From positions 1 to 64,000 of the forward strand of contig CAUWGX010000006.1 in assembly GCA_963558565.1 (NCBI GenBank): a stretch of DNA of 64,000 bases, written 5' to 3'. The notes under the pieces are model-generated. The model saw nothing but the letters and a program-made list of their open reading frames with translations. It had not been told where the DNA came from and did no database searches. The number at the start of each line of letters is the position of its first letter. Position 1 is the first letter of the stretch. Both the position numbers and the translations under genes were made by a program. The DNA comes from Atopostipes sp963558565. GTDB taxonomy: Bacteria > Bacillota > Bacilli > Lactobacillales > Carnobacteriaceae_A. Positions 42,144 to 51,507 of this stretch are shown here, in pieces.

Positions 42144-45100
42144 TTAAGTGACCCCTTCAATTTGTTGGGCCTCATTTAAGCTAACAGAAACAATTTTAGA
42201 AATCCCTTTTTCTTGCATCGTCACTCCATAAAGCTGATCGGAGTGCTCCATCGTTCCTTTACGGTGAGTAATCACAATAAATTGCGTGTCATCTTCAAAT
42301 TCTTCTAAATATTGTCCAAAACGAACGACGTTGGCATCATCCAAAGCAGCCTCTGCCTCATCTAAGATACAAAACGGAATAGGGTTTACTTGAATAATCG
42401 CAAACAATAACGAAATAGCCGTCAATGCACGTTCTCCCCCCGACAGTAAACTCAAACGAGTCAGACGTTTGCCAGGTGGTTGCGCAATAATTTCAATCCC
42501 TGTTTCTAGTAAATTATCTGGTTCATTTAAAACAAGTTCCGCATAGCCGCCGCCAAACATTTTAGGGAAAACAATCGCAAACTGTTCTTGGATCCGATCA
42601 AAGGTCTCTTTAAATTGTTTTTCAACGATGGCATCCATTTCGTCCATGGTATTATATAATTTCGTTTTCGCTTCAATTAAATCATCTTGTTGTTTCGTTA
42701 AGAAACGATAACGCTCATCGACATTTTTAAATTCTTCAATGGAGTTCAAGTTGACAGGACCTAATTCTTCGATTCCTTTTTTCAACAATTTCACTTGTTT
42801 TTGGGCCTCTTCCAATTCCATTTCTGGTTCATCTAATAATTTCGCTTCTTCAAAGCCAATTTTATATTCTTCAACTAAGTAGTCTAAATTATGATCCATC
42901 CGCACATCATTTTTCGAAATGCGCACATCTATTTCAGATTTTTCTTCCGTTAAATATTTATTTCTGCCGGTCAATTTATTAAGCTGTTCGTTCATTTCTT
43001 TGACAACTTGATTTTCAGCTTGAAGTTTTGTTTTCACTTCTTCTTGTTCTTGTTCAATCTGTTTTTGTTGGTCCGTATACTGGATGAGTAATTCTTGTAA
43101 TTCCTCTTTAGAACCCACTTCAATCTCTTCGTCAAAAGAAGCAATATCTTCTTTTAATTCTTTCATTTGGTCATTGTTTTGTTTCACTTGGTTTTCAAGG
43201 CTTTGACGATTTGTACGAGCTGAAGCTAATTCTTCCCGCAATTCGCTACGTTCTTCATTGGCTGCTGCTATTTCTTGGGTGAGCTTTTCTTTTTCAGCAT
43301 CGATATTTTCTTGCTCGCTCGTCAGCAGCTCCATCCGTTCATTACAATCTTTCACTTCTTTGTTAATAGAAGTGAGTGTGGTCTTGACCTCTTCTAAGCG
43401 TTCAGTATGAGAGGCCAACGCTTGCTTGTTTTCGGATACTTCAAAAGAAGAAGCTTTTAATTCTCGTTCGATACGGTCAACATGTTCCGCTAAATTATCC
43501 ACTTCGCTTTTTAGCCTTTGTTCTTCTAAACGCTTGTCCTCTCCATCTTTACGAATATCTTGCGCTTTCTGCTCTAACTTTGCGAGCGCTTCTTCGTCTT
43601 CTTGTTGATTAATTTGAAGTTGTTTCATCACTTTTTCATTTTCATCAATGAATTTAGTCAAAACATCTAGTTCGGCTTTTTGACTAAAGATGGGGCTTGT
43701 ATTATTTTGACGGCCGCCTCCACCAGTCATCGAACCCCCTGCGTTGATAACATCTCCATCTAATGAAACGACTCGATTTCTAAATTTAATAGCACGTGCA
43801 ATTTTGTTCGCAGCTTCTAGAGAATCCGCAACGATGGTATGTCCGAGTAAATTTTCAATAATATTTTGAACAGATTCATCGTTTCTAACCAGTTCACTCG
43901 CAACACCAACAAAACCCTCAATATTTGAAATTTGGTGTTGGACTTGCGTAGGGATATAACGTGATTTGATCGTTGTCAAAGGCAAGAAAGTCGCGCGTCC
44001 TTTTTTACTATTTTTTAAGTAATTAATCGCTTCTCGTCCTGCTTTTTCGTCCTCAACCACCACGAATTGGCCGCTACTTCCCAGGACTGTATCGATCGCT
44101 TGTACATAATTTTTAGGAATTCGAATTAATTCCGCTACGGTTCCTACAATACCGGTCAATGTCTCCTTTTGCTGCATAACCGCTCGGACACCGGCATAGT
44201 AACCAGCGTAATTTTCTTGCATTTCTTCTAAGCTGGCTTGTTTAGCTTTAGCGCGTTCTAATTCATGACTTGTTTTTCTTACTCGGTCAATCTTTAATTG
44301 TAAATGTTCTTTTTTCTCACTCAGTGATTTTTCCACTTCTTTAAATTCATTTAATTGGTTCAAAAGCTCTTCACTGACTTTTTCATGTTTTTCTGTTTTA
44401 TGGGCTAGTTTCTCTTTTTGCTCAGCCACATTTTCTTCAAGCTCAGCCACATATTTCTGCGTTTTTTCTTCATCTTTCTTATTCCTTGAAAGTTCCTGTT
44501 CTAAATAATTGTTCTCGTTCTTTAAAGATGTTTGTCGTTGCAATAATTCAATATAATGGCTACGCAATTCTTCCATTTGCGTCTCTTTGTCGCCTTCAAG
44601 ATACTTACGTTTTTCTTCTAATTGCTTGATGGTCTCAGAAATTGCTTTAAACTCAGTATCTTTTTCCTTATAGACCGCCACAACTTGTGCCAGCTCTGCT
44701 TTTAACTTTTCATTACGCGCATTAATTTGTTCGATAGAAGTCTCTTTCTCACCAATAAATACTTCTCGGTGACGAGCTTTTTCATCGAATAAATTTAAAG
44801 AAGCTTCAGTACGTTCTTTTTCACGCACGACTTCCACCATTTTTTGACTTAATGTATCCCGTAAATCTTCAAGTTTCGCCAGTAGATCTTGTTGTTTGGC
44901 TTGTTTTTCTTCATATTCTGCAATTTCTTGATTGACTTTTTCAAGGGCCGTTGACACTTCTTGTTTTTGTTCTTTATCTTGATTGATTTTTTCAGTTAAT
45001 TCTTTAATTTGCCAGACGGTTACCCCGATATCTAAATCTGTTAATTTTTCTTTTTGGTCTAAATAAGATTGCGCAATATCTGCTTGGGCTCTTAAAGGCT

Positions 45101-45707
45101 CACGTTGAGCTTCTAATTCGTATAAAATATCTTGGACACGATCTAAATTATCTTGTGTCTGTTCCAATTTCTTTTCGGCATCTTGTTTGCGTACTTTATA
45201 CTTATAGACCCCGGCAGCTTCTTCAAAAATTCCTCGTCGATCTTCTGGTTTTGAATTAAATACTGCCTCAACTTGTCCTTGCGAGATAATCGAAAAAGAT
45301 TCGCGACCTAAACCGGAATCCATGAATAAATCTAAAATATCTCGCAGGCGGCACTCTTGTTTATTGATCATATAAGTCGAGTCGCCATTTCGAGAAATAC
45401 GACGTAAAACACTTACTTCTTCAAATTCGATATTTAAGTATTTATCTGAATTGTCTAAAATCAATTCTACTTCGGCAATATTTAAAGGTTTACGTTCGTG
45501 CGTACCAGAAAAGATCACGTCATTCATACGATCGCCGCGTAAAGTTTTAGCCGATTGTTCTCCCATTACCCAACGGATGGCTTCAATAATATTTGACTTT
45601 CCACTTCCGTTCGGGCCCACAATAGCCGTTACGCCTTCGTTAAATTCTAAAACAGTCTTTTCGGGAAAAGACTTAAAACCTTTTAATATAATCTTCTTTA
45701 ACTGCAC
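42144..45707 (-). CDS. smc: Chromosome segregation protein SMC
   Basis: About 1187 residues, the usual length. The N-terminal head has Walker A GPNGSGKSNI near residue 33; two long coiled coils (about 170-480 and 680-1010) flank a hinge (about 500-660) with glycine-rich GDVINAGGSMTGGGG nearby. The C-terminal head has the signature LSLLSGGERALTAISLLFA and Walker B FCILDEAEAALDD near 1115. With ScpAB it compacts and segregates the chromosome. Adjacent TTG and GTG codons follow AAAGGAG; I use the GTG (45707), which gives the typical QLKKI start. Confidence 0.96.
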   Translation of the reverse strand: MQLKKIILKGFKSFPEKTVLEFNEGVTAIVGPNGSGKSNIIEAIRWVMGEQSAKTLRGDRMNDVIFSGTHERKPLNIAEVELILDNSDKYLNIEFEEVSVLRRISRNGDSTYMINKQECRLRDILDLFMDSGLGRESFSIISQGQVEAVFNSKPEDRRGIFEEAAGVYKYKVRKQDAEKKLEQTQDNLDRVQDILYELEAQREPLRAQADIAQSYLDQKEKLTDLDIGVTVWQIKELTEKINQDKEQKQEVSTALEKVNQEIAEYEEKQAKQQDLLAKLEDLRDTLSQKMVEVVREKERTEASLNLFDEKARHREVFIGEKETSIEQINARNEKLKAELAQVVAVYKEKDTEFKAISETIKQLEEKRKYLEGDKETQMEELRSHYIELLQRQTSLKNENNYLEQELSRNKKDEEKTQKYVAELEENVAEQKEKLAHKTEKHEKVSEELLNQLNEFKEVEKSLSEKKEHLQLKIDRVRKTSHELERAKAKQASLEEMQENYAGYYAGVRAVMQQKETLTGIVGTVAELIRIPKNYVQAIDTVLGSSGQFVVVEDEKAGREAINYLKNSKKGRATFLPLTTIKSRYIPTQVQHQISNIEGFVGVASELVRNDESVQNIIENLLGHTIVADSLEAANKIARAIKFRNRVVSLDGDVINAGGSMTGGGGRQNNTSPIFSQKAELDVLTKFIDENEKVMKQLQINQQEDEEALAKLEQKAQDIRKDGEDKRLEEQRLKSEVDNLAEHVDRIERELKASSFEVSENKQALASHTERLEEVKTTLTSINKEVKDCNERMELLTSEQENIDAEKEKLTQEIAAANEERSELREELASARTNRQSLENQVKQNNDQMKELKEDIASFDEEIEVGSKEELQELLIQYTDQQKQIEQEQEEVKTKLQAENQVVKEMNEQLNKLTGRNKYLTEEKSEIDVRISKNDVRMDHNLDYLVEEYKIGFEEAKLLDEPEMELEEAQKQVKLLKKGIEELGPVNLNSIEEFKNVDERYRFLTKQQDDLIEAKTKLYNTMDEMDAIVEKQFKETFDRIQEQFAIVFPKMFGGGYAELVLNEPDNLLETGIEIIAQPPGKRLTRLSLLSGGERALTAISLLFAIIQVNPIPFCILDEAEAALDDANVVRFGQYLEEFEDDTQFIVITHRKGTMEHSDQLYGVTMQEKGISKIVSVSLNEAQQIEGVT

Positions 45708-45755
45708 CAAAAACTTCTCCTTTATTAAACAATCATTGACAACAATCGTTTAACT

Positions 45756-46454
45756 TTAATCCATCTCACTTAAATTTTTGTATGCGACTTTGGCCGCATT
45801 TTGTTCTGCGCGTTTTTTAGAACTACCGATGCCTGTTCCCATTGGGTCGCCTTCAATCCGTACTTCCACTTTAAATTCACGGGCATGATCCGGTCCAAAA
45901 GTATCAATCACTTCATACGCAATTTGGACAATACCATCTTTTTGCATCCATTCTTGTAACGCCGTTTTATAATCCATCCCATGAGAGAAATCACCAGCTG
46001 TAATCTTAGGAAATAATAATTGTGCTAGAACACTTCGAGCGGTTTTGGTTCCTTGGTCTAAATAAATCGCTCCGACAAATGCTTCAAAAACATCACATAG
46101 AAGAGAGATTCGTTCACGACCATTTGCTTGCTCTTCCCCTCGTCCTAATAAAATAAACTGAGGAAGCTCACTTTCGATGGCCAATTGTGCTAAGGTTTCG
46201 GCACGAACAGCCGCCGCTCTCATTTTTGTTAACTGACCTTCAGGTAAGTCTTTGTATTCTTTATATAAATAATCTGAAACAATTAACTCAATCACGGCAT
46301 CTCCTAGAAACTCTAATCGTTCTAAGTGCTCTAAATTTTCTTCGCGATGATCATTCGCATAGGATGAATGTGTAAATGCTGTTTCTAATAAATCAGTATC
46401 TTTAAATGTGATACCAAACGTATCAGCTACATGTTCAACTAATCCTTTAATCAT
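45756..46454 (-). CDS. rnc: Ribonuclease III
   Basis: A 232-residue double-strand-specific RNase that processes rRNA precursors and structured mRNAs. The catalytic domain has the signature LERLEFLGDAVIEL near residue 45 and the second acidic site in CDVFEAFVGAIYLD near 120. The dsRNA-binding domain (about 160-230) has YKTALQEWMQKDG and SSKKRAEQNAAKVAYKNL. First gene of the rnc-smc-HAD run; AAGGTG precedes its ATG. Confidence 0.96.
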   Translation of the reverse strand: MIKGLVEHVADTFGITFKDTDLLETAFTHSSYANDHREENLEHLERLEFLGDAVIELIVSDYLYKEYKDLPEGQLTKMRAAAVRAETLAQLAIESELPQFILLGRGEEQANGRERISLLCDVFEAFVGAIYLDQGTKTARSVLAQLLFPKITAGDFSHGMDYKTALQEWMQKDGIVQIAYEVIDTFGPDHAREFKVEVRIEGDPMGTGIGSSKKRAEQNAAKVAYKNLSEMD

Positions 46455-46563
46455 TTTTTCACCTTCTTTCGAATTTAAGCTTTTATTATTATACTGTATG
46501 AGTCGTCAAAATGAAATAGAAATCCTTATTTATAAAGCTTTCAACTCTTTTTCTAAGAAAAAG

Positions 46564-46599
46564 AAAAAGAATCAACTTTTACTGAAAAGTAGATTCTTT
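46564..46599 (-). terminator. Terminator after the 116-residue membrane protein gene
   Basis: AAAGAATCAACTTTT pairs with AAAAGTAGATTCTTT around a short loop (one mismatch). Minus-strand sense runs on into TTTTTCTTTTTC. Confidence 0.7.
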
Positions 46600-46632
46600 C
46601 ATTGACGGTCTCTTTTTTAACATAATAACCCA

Positions 46633-46983
46633 TTAAAAATCTTTAAATTCATCTTCATTCTCTTCGTCCTCTTCATCCACTTCCTCAAAGTCTCGATCGA
46701 TATTATGATAAGCGGTGTTTTGACGATTCTCAAAATCTCGATGCCAATCTTGTCCACGTCTTTCTCTTTGATCACGTGAAGTATTTGAATCATTGCCTGT
46801 GTGTACAAATTTACGAAAGACCCACACAACAATACCTAAAATTAAAATTAACCAAAAGTATCGAAAGAAGAAGAAGATACTTCCACGAATAATGAAGCCT
46901 AAAATCAACAAACCGACAATACAGCCCACTAATGAGCAGCCCGTACCATAAATTTGTTGGTTTCCTCGGTTGTTGTAATTCAT
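46633..46983 (-). CDS. Hypothetical small membrane protein with acidic tail
   Basis: A 116-residue protein: an Asn/Gly-rich N-tail, two hydrophobic segments (SLVGCIVGLLILGFIIRGS and FFFFRYFWLILILGIVVWVF) and a charged cytoplasmic tail that ends in a run of Glu and Asp (FEEVDEEDEENEDEFKDF). No family recognised. AAAGGAAG precedes the ATG. Single-gene unit divergent from the DUF72 gene. Confidence 0.65.
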   Translation of the reverse strand: MNYNNRGNQQIYGTGCSLVGCIVGLLILGFIIRGSIFFFFRYFWLILILGIVVWVFRKFVHTGNDSNTSRDQRERRGQDWHRDFENRQNTAYHNIDRDFEEVDEEDEENEDEFKDF

Positions 46984-47157
46984 CTCTTCACTTCCTTTAT
47001 TGTTCTCTAGTCACTTACTCTATTTTAACACAATTCGCCCTTCAAGAAAACAAACAAATCAGGCCTTAACATAAATCCTTCTTAAGCCCTACTTCTTGTG
47101 ACCCTTTTTTGATGCTTAAATTTTTTAGTAGGTTTCTTCATTCCTACTTAGTCATAT

Positions 47158-47186
47158 TTGTGATAAAGTATGAATTATTCTATAAA
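47158..47186 (+). promoter_or_regulatory. Promoter of the DUF72-rluA unit
   Basis: TTGTGA (47158-47163), 17-base spacer and TATAAA (47181-47186), 19 bases before the start of the DUF72 gene. Confidence 0.6.
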
Positions 47187-47204
47187 TTTAAGCAGGTGAA
47201 TAAA

Positions 47205-48044
47205 ATGATAACAATTGGATTGACCGGTTGGAGCGATCATGATTTGATTGCTACAGATAAAAAGAAAAAATTAGAAGATTACGCAAGCCATTTTCCTTTT
47301 GTTGAGATCGACACAAGTTTTTACGGCATCCCTTCGGCAAAGAGTATTCAATCTTGGATGGATAAGACACCCGAAGCTTTTCAGTTTATTCCAAAAGCAT
47401 TTGGAGCGATGACATGCCATCGACCGTGGCAAGATCATTATAACAGCATAGAAGAATTATTCGATACGTATAAAACACGTTTTTACCCGATGGTTAGCCA
47501 AAAACGGATTAAGGCTTTTTTATTTCAGTTTCCGCCCTTTTTTCATTGCTCAGAAAAGAATGTGCATTATTTAGAAACCGTCAGTGAATTGATGGGGACT
47601 TTGCCTGTCGCTGTTGAATTCCGTCATCCAAGTTGGTACAGTGAAGAAAACCGTGCCAATACGCTGGCATTGCTCAAAAAGAATTTTTTCATCCATACAA
47701 TTGTGGATCAGCCACAAACACCCGCCAATAGTGTGCCTAGTGTTTTTAAAGCGACTAATCAAAAGTTAACTCTATATCGCCTACATGGTAGAAATTATTC
47801 AGGTTGGTTAAATGCCAGTGATGATCCTGCATGGCGCGCAAATCGTACCTTATATGATTATAACCTAGAAGAACTCACCGAGGTTAAGCAATACACCTTA
47901 GATTTAGAAAAACATTCTGAAGAAGTTGCTGTTATTTTTAATAATAATTCTGGTGGTCACGCGGCTAAAAACGCTAAAGAGCTGCAAGATTTACTAGGCA
48001 TTGATTTTAACGGATTAAACCCTCAACAACTGGATTTATTTTAA
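47205..48044 (+). CDS. DUF72 family protein (YecE/YunF)
   Basis: A 279-residue TIM-barrel-like protein of unknown function. Recognisable family phrases are GLTGWSDHD at the start, FPFVEIDTSFYGIPSAKSIQ near 30, FLFQFPPFFHC near 105, VAVEFRHPSWY near 135 and YRLHGRN near 190. The ATG at 47205 is chosen because AGCAGGTG lies upstream and the family starts here; upstream in-frame codons overlap the promoter. Followed 26 bases later by a pseudouridine synthase gene. Confidence 0.88.
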   Translation: MITIGLTGWSDHDLIATDKKKKLEDYASHFPFVEIDTSFYGIPSAKSIQSWMDKTPEAFQFIPKAFGAMTCHRPWQDHYNSIEELFDTYKTRFYPMVSQKRIKAFLFQFPPFFHCSEKNVHYLETVSELMGTLPVAVEFRHPSWYSEENRANTLALLKKNFFIHTIVDQPQTPANSVPSVFKATNQKLTLYRLHGRNYSGWLNASDDPAWRANRTLYDYNLEELTEVKQYTLDLEKHSEEVAVIFNNNSGGHAAKNAKELQDLLGIDFNGLNPQQLDLF

Positions 48045-48070
48045 TCAATTTAGATGAAAGGAATTTAAAC

Positions 48071-48751
48071 ATGGATTTAAATATACTATTTGAAGACAAC
48101 CATTTATTGGTAGTCGAAAAGCCACGAAACATGCCGATTCAAGAAGATGCTTCTAAAGATCCCGATTTATTAAATGCAGCGAAAGCATTTCTAGTCGAAA
48201 AATATAATAAACCCGGGGATGCATTTCTAGGGTTGGTTCATCGTATTGACCGTCCTGTGGGTGGCGTGATTTTATTTGCTAAAACTTCTAAAGCTGCTTC
48301 GCGGATTTCCAATGAAATTCGTTTGAACCGCTTAGACCGAAAATATTATGCGGTCGTTCGTGGCCTTCCGAATCAGAAAAAAGAAACTTTAACGGATTAT
48401 TTGTTAAAAAACAAAAAGACAAACATTTCATCTGTGGTTCCTGCTGGGACTAAGAAGGCTAAGAAGTCCACACTTGAATATGAAGTCCTACAAACGAATG
48501 AAAAAGAAAACTTAAGCTTACTCGCTATCAAGTTACACACTGGTCGTAGTCATCAAATCCGCGTGCAATTATCGCATCAAGGCTATCCTATTTTTGGAGA
48601 TCAAAAATACGGACAAAATGTCAATAAACCCGGCGAACAAATTGCATTATGGGCGTATGAATTAGCGGTTAAGCACCCAACAAAAGATGAAGTTGTCACC
48701 GTTTCTTGTAATCCGCCACATGAATACCCATGGTCATTATTCAGTATCTAA
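48071..48751 (+). CDS. RluA family pseudouridine synthase
   Basis: A 226-residue catalytic-domain-only RluA enzyme without an S4 domain. The catalytic Asp is in HRIDRPVGGVILFAKT near residue 61; LHTGRSHQIRVQL near 160 and GDQKYG near 178 are the other conserved motifs. It converts uridine to pseudouridine in tRNA or rRNA; the target position cannot be read from sequence. AAAGGA precedes the ATG; a strong terminator follows. Confidence 0.92.
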   Translation: MDLNILFEDNHLLVVEKPRNMPIQEDASKDPDLLNAAKAFLVEKYNKPGDAFLGLVHRIDRPVGGVILFAKTSKAASRISNEIRLNRLDRKYYAVVRGLPNQKKETLTDYLLKNKKTNISSVVPAGTKKAKKSTLEYEVLQTNEKENLSLLAIKLHTGRSHQIRVQLSHQGYPIFGDQKYGQNVNKPGEQIALWAYELAVKHPTKDEVVTVSCNPPHEYPWSLFSI

Positions 48752-48752
48752 T

Positions 48753-48787
48753 AAAAGAACAGGACAAAAAACGTCCTGTTCTTTTTT
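48753..48787 (+). terminator. Terminator of the DUF72-rluA unit
   Basis: AAAAGAACAGGAC (48753-48765) and GTCCTGTTCTTTTTT (48773-48787) with a 7-base loop. Confidence 0.92.
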
Positions 48788-48824
48788 ATTTTTATCTTTT
48801 TTTTAAAGAAGAGGCTTTTTTCAT

Positions 48825-49373
48825 TTAGATGACTCTGCCCCCTAACGTGTATTCAAAATGTTCTAAGGCCCAGTCGTGTCCTTGCTGGTTAAAGCTCGCG
48901 ATCCCTTTTTCATGCACAACGATCTTAAAGCCTTTATTATAGGCATCGATTGCTGTATGAAGAACACAAATGTCCGTACAAACACCGACAATATGCAACT
49001 CTTCGATCTCACGCGCTCTTAATTGCAATTCTAAGTTTGTACCTGTAAAAGCAGAATAACGCGTTTTATCAAAATATTCTACATTTTGACTGTCTTTAAT
49101 TTCTTGATATAAATCTTCTAGTTCACCGTATAATTTACGTCCTACAGTTCCTGCAAGATTATGAGGTGGGAATAATTCACTCTCCGGATGCAACACATCG
49201 TTTTCATAATGTAAATCAATTAAAAAAGCAACATAATCTCCATTGTCATAAAATTCTTTCGTCAATTCAACAATATAATCATGCAAATTTTGCCCTGGTG
49301 TTCCGCAAGTCAATGCGCCATCTTCTGCGACAAAGTCATTCGTATAATCAACATTTAACAAAGCTCTTTTCAT
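48825..49373 (-). CDS. pncA: Nicotinamidase-type cysteine hydrolase
   Basis: A 182-residue isochorismatase-fold hydrolase that probably converts nicotinamide to nicotinate for NAD salvage. The catalytic triad is Asp9 (LNVDYTNDF), Lys in DKTRYSAF and Cys in CTDICVLHTA. The metal-binding set DLHYEN...ESELFPPH (Asp, His, Glu, His) matches the streptococcal nicotinamidase pattern. The second ATG (49373) is better spaced from GAGGAG than the first (49379). Stands alone on its strand. Confidence 0.85.
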   Translation of the reverse strand: MKRALLNVDYTNDFVAEDGALTCGTPGQNLHDYIVELTKEFYDNGDYVAFLIDLHYENDVLHPESELFPPHNLAGTVGRKLYGELEDLYQEIKDSQNVEYFDKTRYSAFTGTNLELQLRAREIEELHIVGVCTDICVLHTAIDAYNKGFKIVVHEKGIASFNQQGHDWALEHFEYTLGGRVI

Positions 49374-49524
49374 CTTCATACTCCTCGCTTATTTTCTACA
49401 TAATACCACACTTTGATCTTGTATCTTGCATCTTTGAACTATTTTTGAAAATTGTAAATTTTTCTTCCTTAATGTTTTAATGTTGGGTACAATAGAAGTT
49501 ATATTTTATAAAGGAGTGACAAGC

Positions 49525-50370
49525 TTGAAACAAGAAAAAAATAATAACCTTTTTAGCGGAATCCTTAATTTTTTTAAAGGAATGCTTATTGGATCAGGTG
49601 CTATTCTTCCAGGCGTTAGTGGTGGAGCTTTAGCCGCTATTTTTGGTCTATATGAACCGATCATATCTTTTTTAGCGAATATTCGTAAAAACTTTTGGGA
49701 AAATGTTAAATATTTTATTCCTGTGGGTCTTGGAGGGCTATTTGGGGTTTTTGTATTAGCGACACCGATTGACTATGGACTGCAATACTTTCCTGTACAT
49801 GTCTTATGGGGATTTATTGGTGCTATTGTCGGTACTTTTCCTTCCCTTTATCGTGAAGCGGGTAAAGAAGGTCGTGAAACAAAGCATTATGTTATTACCA
49901 TTGTGACAGCGATCATTACTTTTGCTGCTTTGGTCTATGCCAATAATCATTTAAATGTACATGTCCCCCAAAACACTTTAGCTTGGTTATTTTCAGGGGC
50001 TATTTTTGCTAGTGGTTTAATTGTTCCTGGGTTAAGTCCTTCAAACTTTTTAATTTACTTTAACTTGTACCAGCCTTTAACGGAAGGTATTCGTACTTTG
50101 GACTTTTCAATTATTATTCCAGTAGGGATTGGAGCCGTTGTCGTAGTCTTACTCTTTTCAAAATTAATGCGGATGATTATGAACCGAGCCTATGCCACCG
50201 TTTTCCACTTTATTTTAGGGGTTGTCATTGCTTCTACAGCGATTATTGCACCAGATACTTCTCTGTATACTGGATTTACGCCATTTGATTACTTTTCAGT
50301 CGTTATTATATTTATTGTAGGACTTGCTTTAGGAATTTGGATGGGACGCTTAGAAGAAAAATATAAATAA
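49525..50370 (+). CDS. DUF368 family polyprenyl-phosphate transporter (PopT-like)
   Basis: A 281-residue polytopic protein of the DUF368 family, members of which (PopT) have been shown to recycle undecaprenyl phosphate across the membrane for wall synthesis. The duplicated family motif appears as GSGAILPGVSGGALAAIFGLYE near the start and GLIVPGLSPSNFLIYFNLYQ in the second half. The likely start is a TTG at 49525, six bases after AAAGGAGTG; in-frame codons upstream overlap the promoter region. Single gene with terminator. Confidence 0.9.
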   Translation: MKQEKNNNLFSGILNFFKGMLIGSGAILPGVSGGALAAIFGLYEPIISFLANIRKNFWENVKYFIPVGLGGLFGVFVLATPIDYGLQYFPVHVLWGFIGAIVGTFPSLYREAGKEGRETKHYVITIVTAIITFAALVYANNHLNVHVPQNTLAWLFSGAIFASGLIVPGLSPSNFLIYFNLYQPLTEGIRTLDFSIIIPVGIGAVVVVLLFSKLMRMIMNRAYATVFHFILGVVIASTAIIAPDTSLYTGFTPFDYFSVVIIFIVGLALGIWMGRLEEKYK

Positions 50371-50375
50371 TATTG

Positions 50376-50405
50376 AAAACTGTGGGTAACGAACCACAGT
50401 TTTTC
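50376..50405 (+). terminator. Terminator after the DUF368 gene
   Basis: AAAACTGTGG (50376-50385) and CCACAGTTTTTC with an 8-base loop. Confidence 0.88.
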
Positions 50406-50506
50406 TTTCCTAAATGAACATTGTAATGGGTGACCCTTTAAAGATATTGATGATATAATAGTTTTAAAGCAATAGGAGATATCTATTTACAGAACGGATG
50501 AGAATA

Positions 50507-50980
50507 ATGGAAACCATTTATGATGTTACCGTAAAGAGTAATCAAGGAAAGACAGTTTCTCTTGCAGAATACAAAGGGAAGGTTTTATTGATTGTAAACA
50601 CAGCGATTAAATGCGGTCTAGCTCCTCAATATGAAGAGCTTCAAGACTTATATGACCAATATCAAGATGAAGGTTTTGTGGTGCTCGATTTTCCAAGTAA
50701 TCAATTCTTACAATCTCCGGAAAGTAATGAGGAAACTGCTGAGCATTGTACCCAAAATTATGGAACAACTTTCCCTCGTTTTGATAAAGTGAATGTAAAC
50801 GGCCAAGAAGCTTCGCCTCTTTACAAACACTTAAAAGAACAACAAGGAGGCCTTTTTGGAAAAGCGATCAAATGGAATTTCACTAAATTTTTAGTTGACC
50901 GCGAAGGAAAAGTGGTTGAACGTTATGCCCCGACGGTTACCCCTAAAGAGATTGAAGACAATATACAAAACTTACTATAG
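50507..50980 (+). CDS. Glutathione peroxidase family thiol peroxidase
   Basis: A 157-residue GPx-like peroxidase. Peroxidatic Cys36 lies in NTAIKCGLAPQYEEL; the other tetrad residues are Gln in FPSNQF and Trp-Asn in KWNFTKFL. The Cys often found in FPCNQ is Ser here, while Cys in AEHCTQNYG remains as a possible partner. Bacterial members usually take electrons from thioredoxin. The second ATG (50507) is closer to GGATGAG; a TATAAT box lies at 50454-50459. Relevant to the peroxide response in a genome whose perR is frameshifted. Confidence 0.9.
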   Translation: METIYDVTVKSNQGKTVSLAEYKGKVLLIVNTAIKCGLAPQYEELQDLYDQYQDEGFVVLDFPSNQFLQSPESNEETAEHCTQNYGTTFPRFDKVNVNGQEASPLYKHLKEQQGGLFGKAIKWNFTKFLVDREGKVVERYAPTVTPKEIEDNIQNLL

Positions 50981-50992
50981 TAGATAATAATT

Positions 50993-51071
50993 AAGGGAAG
51001 CCGCTAGGTATAAAAGGAAGAATGAATGTTCCACTTCTTCTTTCATACTTAGAAGTTGCTTCCCTTTTTTG
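50993..51071 (+). terminator. Long two-part terminator hairpin after the peroxidase gene
   Basis: Outer arms AAGGGAAGC (50993-51001) and GCTTCCCTT (51058-51066), followed by TTTT; an inner imperfect stem pairs 51003-51021 with 51032-51052. The 51072-51253 stretch beyond it shows no gene. Confidence 0.75.
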
Positions 51072-51253
51072 TCTTTTGAAGTACCATAAAAATATGAGCA
51101 TTTTTATTCTAAACAAAAGAAAAATTGAGATAAAAATGGCCGAAAAAAGTCTTGATCGTTTATGGCCTTGATGGCTTGATTCAAATTCATTACACTCTTT
51201 ATCGAATAATCAAAAGTGCTGGATGCCTTATACATAAGTTCTCTCTTTTACTA

Positions 51254-51394
51254 TTAAGAATTTTTGAGACTTAAATATAGAAGAGATAAAAAACCTATAA
51301 TTATTACGATTGTTATAATAACTAACAACATAAAAATTCCAGTATAAATAAATCCCATACCTTGTAAAAATTCTTTTTTTGTTGCGTTTGTCAT
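51254..51394 (-). CDS. Small single-pass membrane protein (46 aa), uncertain start
   Basis: A 46-residue frame, MTNATKKEFLQGMGFIYTG then a long hydrophobic run (IFMLLVIITIVIIIGFLSLL) and LKNS. It reads like a real small membrane protein. However, the good ribosome binding site (GAAGGAG) upstream belongs to an ATG at 51413 in a different frame, which encodes an unconvincing 61-residue peptide. Either translation starts inside, or a one-base insertion near 51395 separates the start from the body. Confidence 0.45.
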   Translation of the reverse strand: MTNATKKEFLQGMGFIYTGIFMLLVIITIVIIIGFLSLLYLSLKNS

Positions 51395-51507
51395 GGTTAA
51401 AAGGATACTTCATAAAAGATTCTCCTTCATTACATTTAGTTTTTTCTGATTCAACAACTTCTTCTAGTAGATTCTGATTATGTTATACGTTCTCTTGATT
51501 TTACCTT

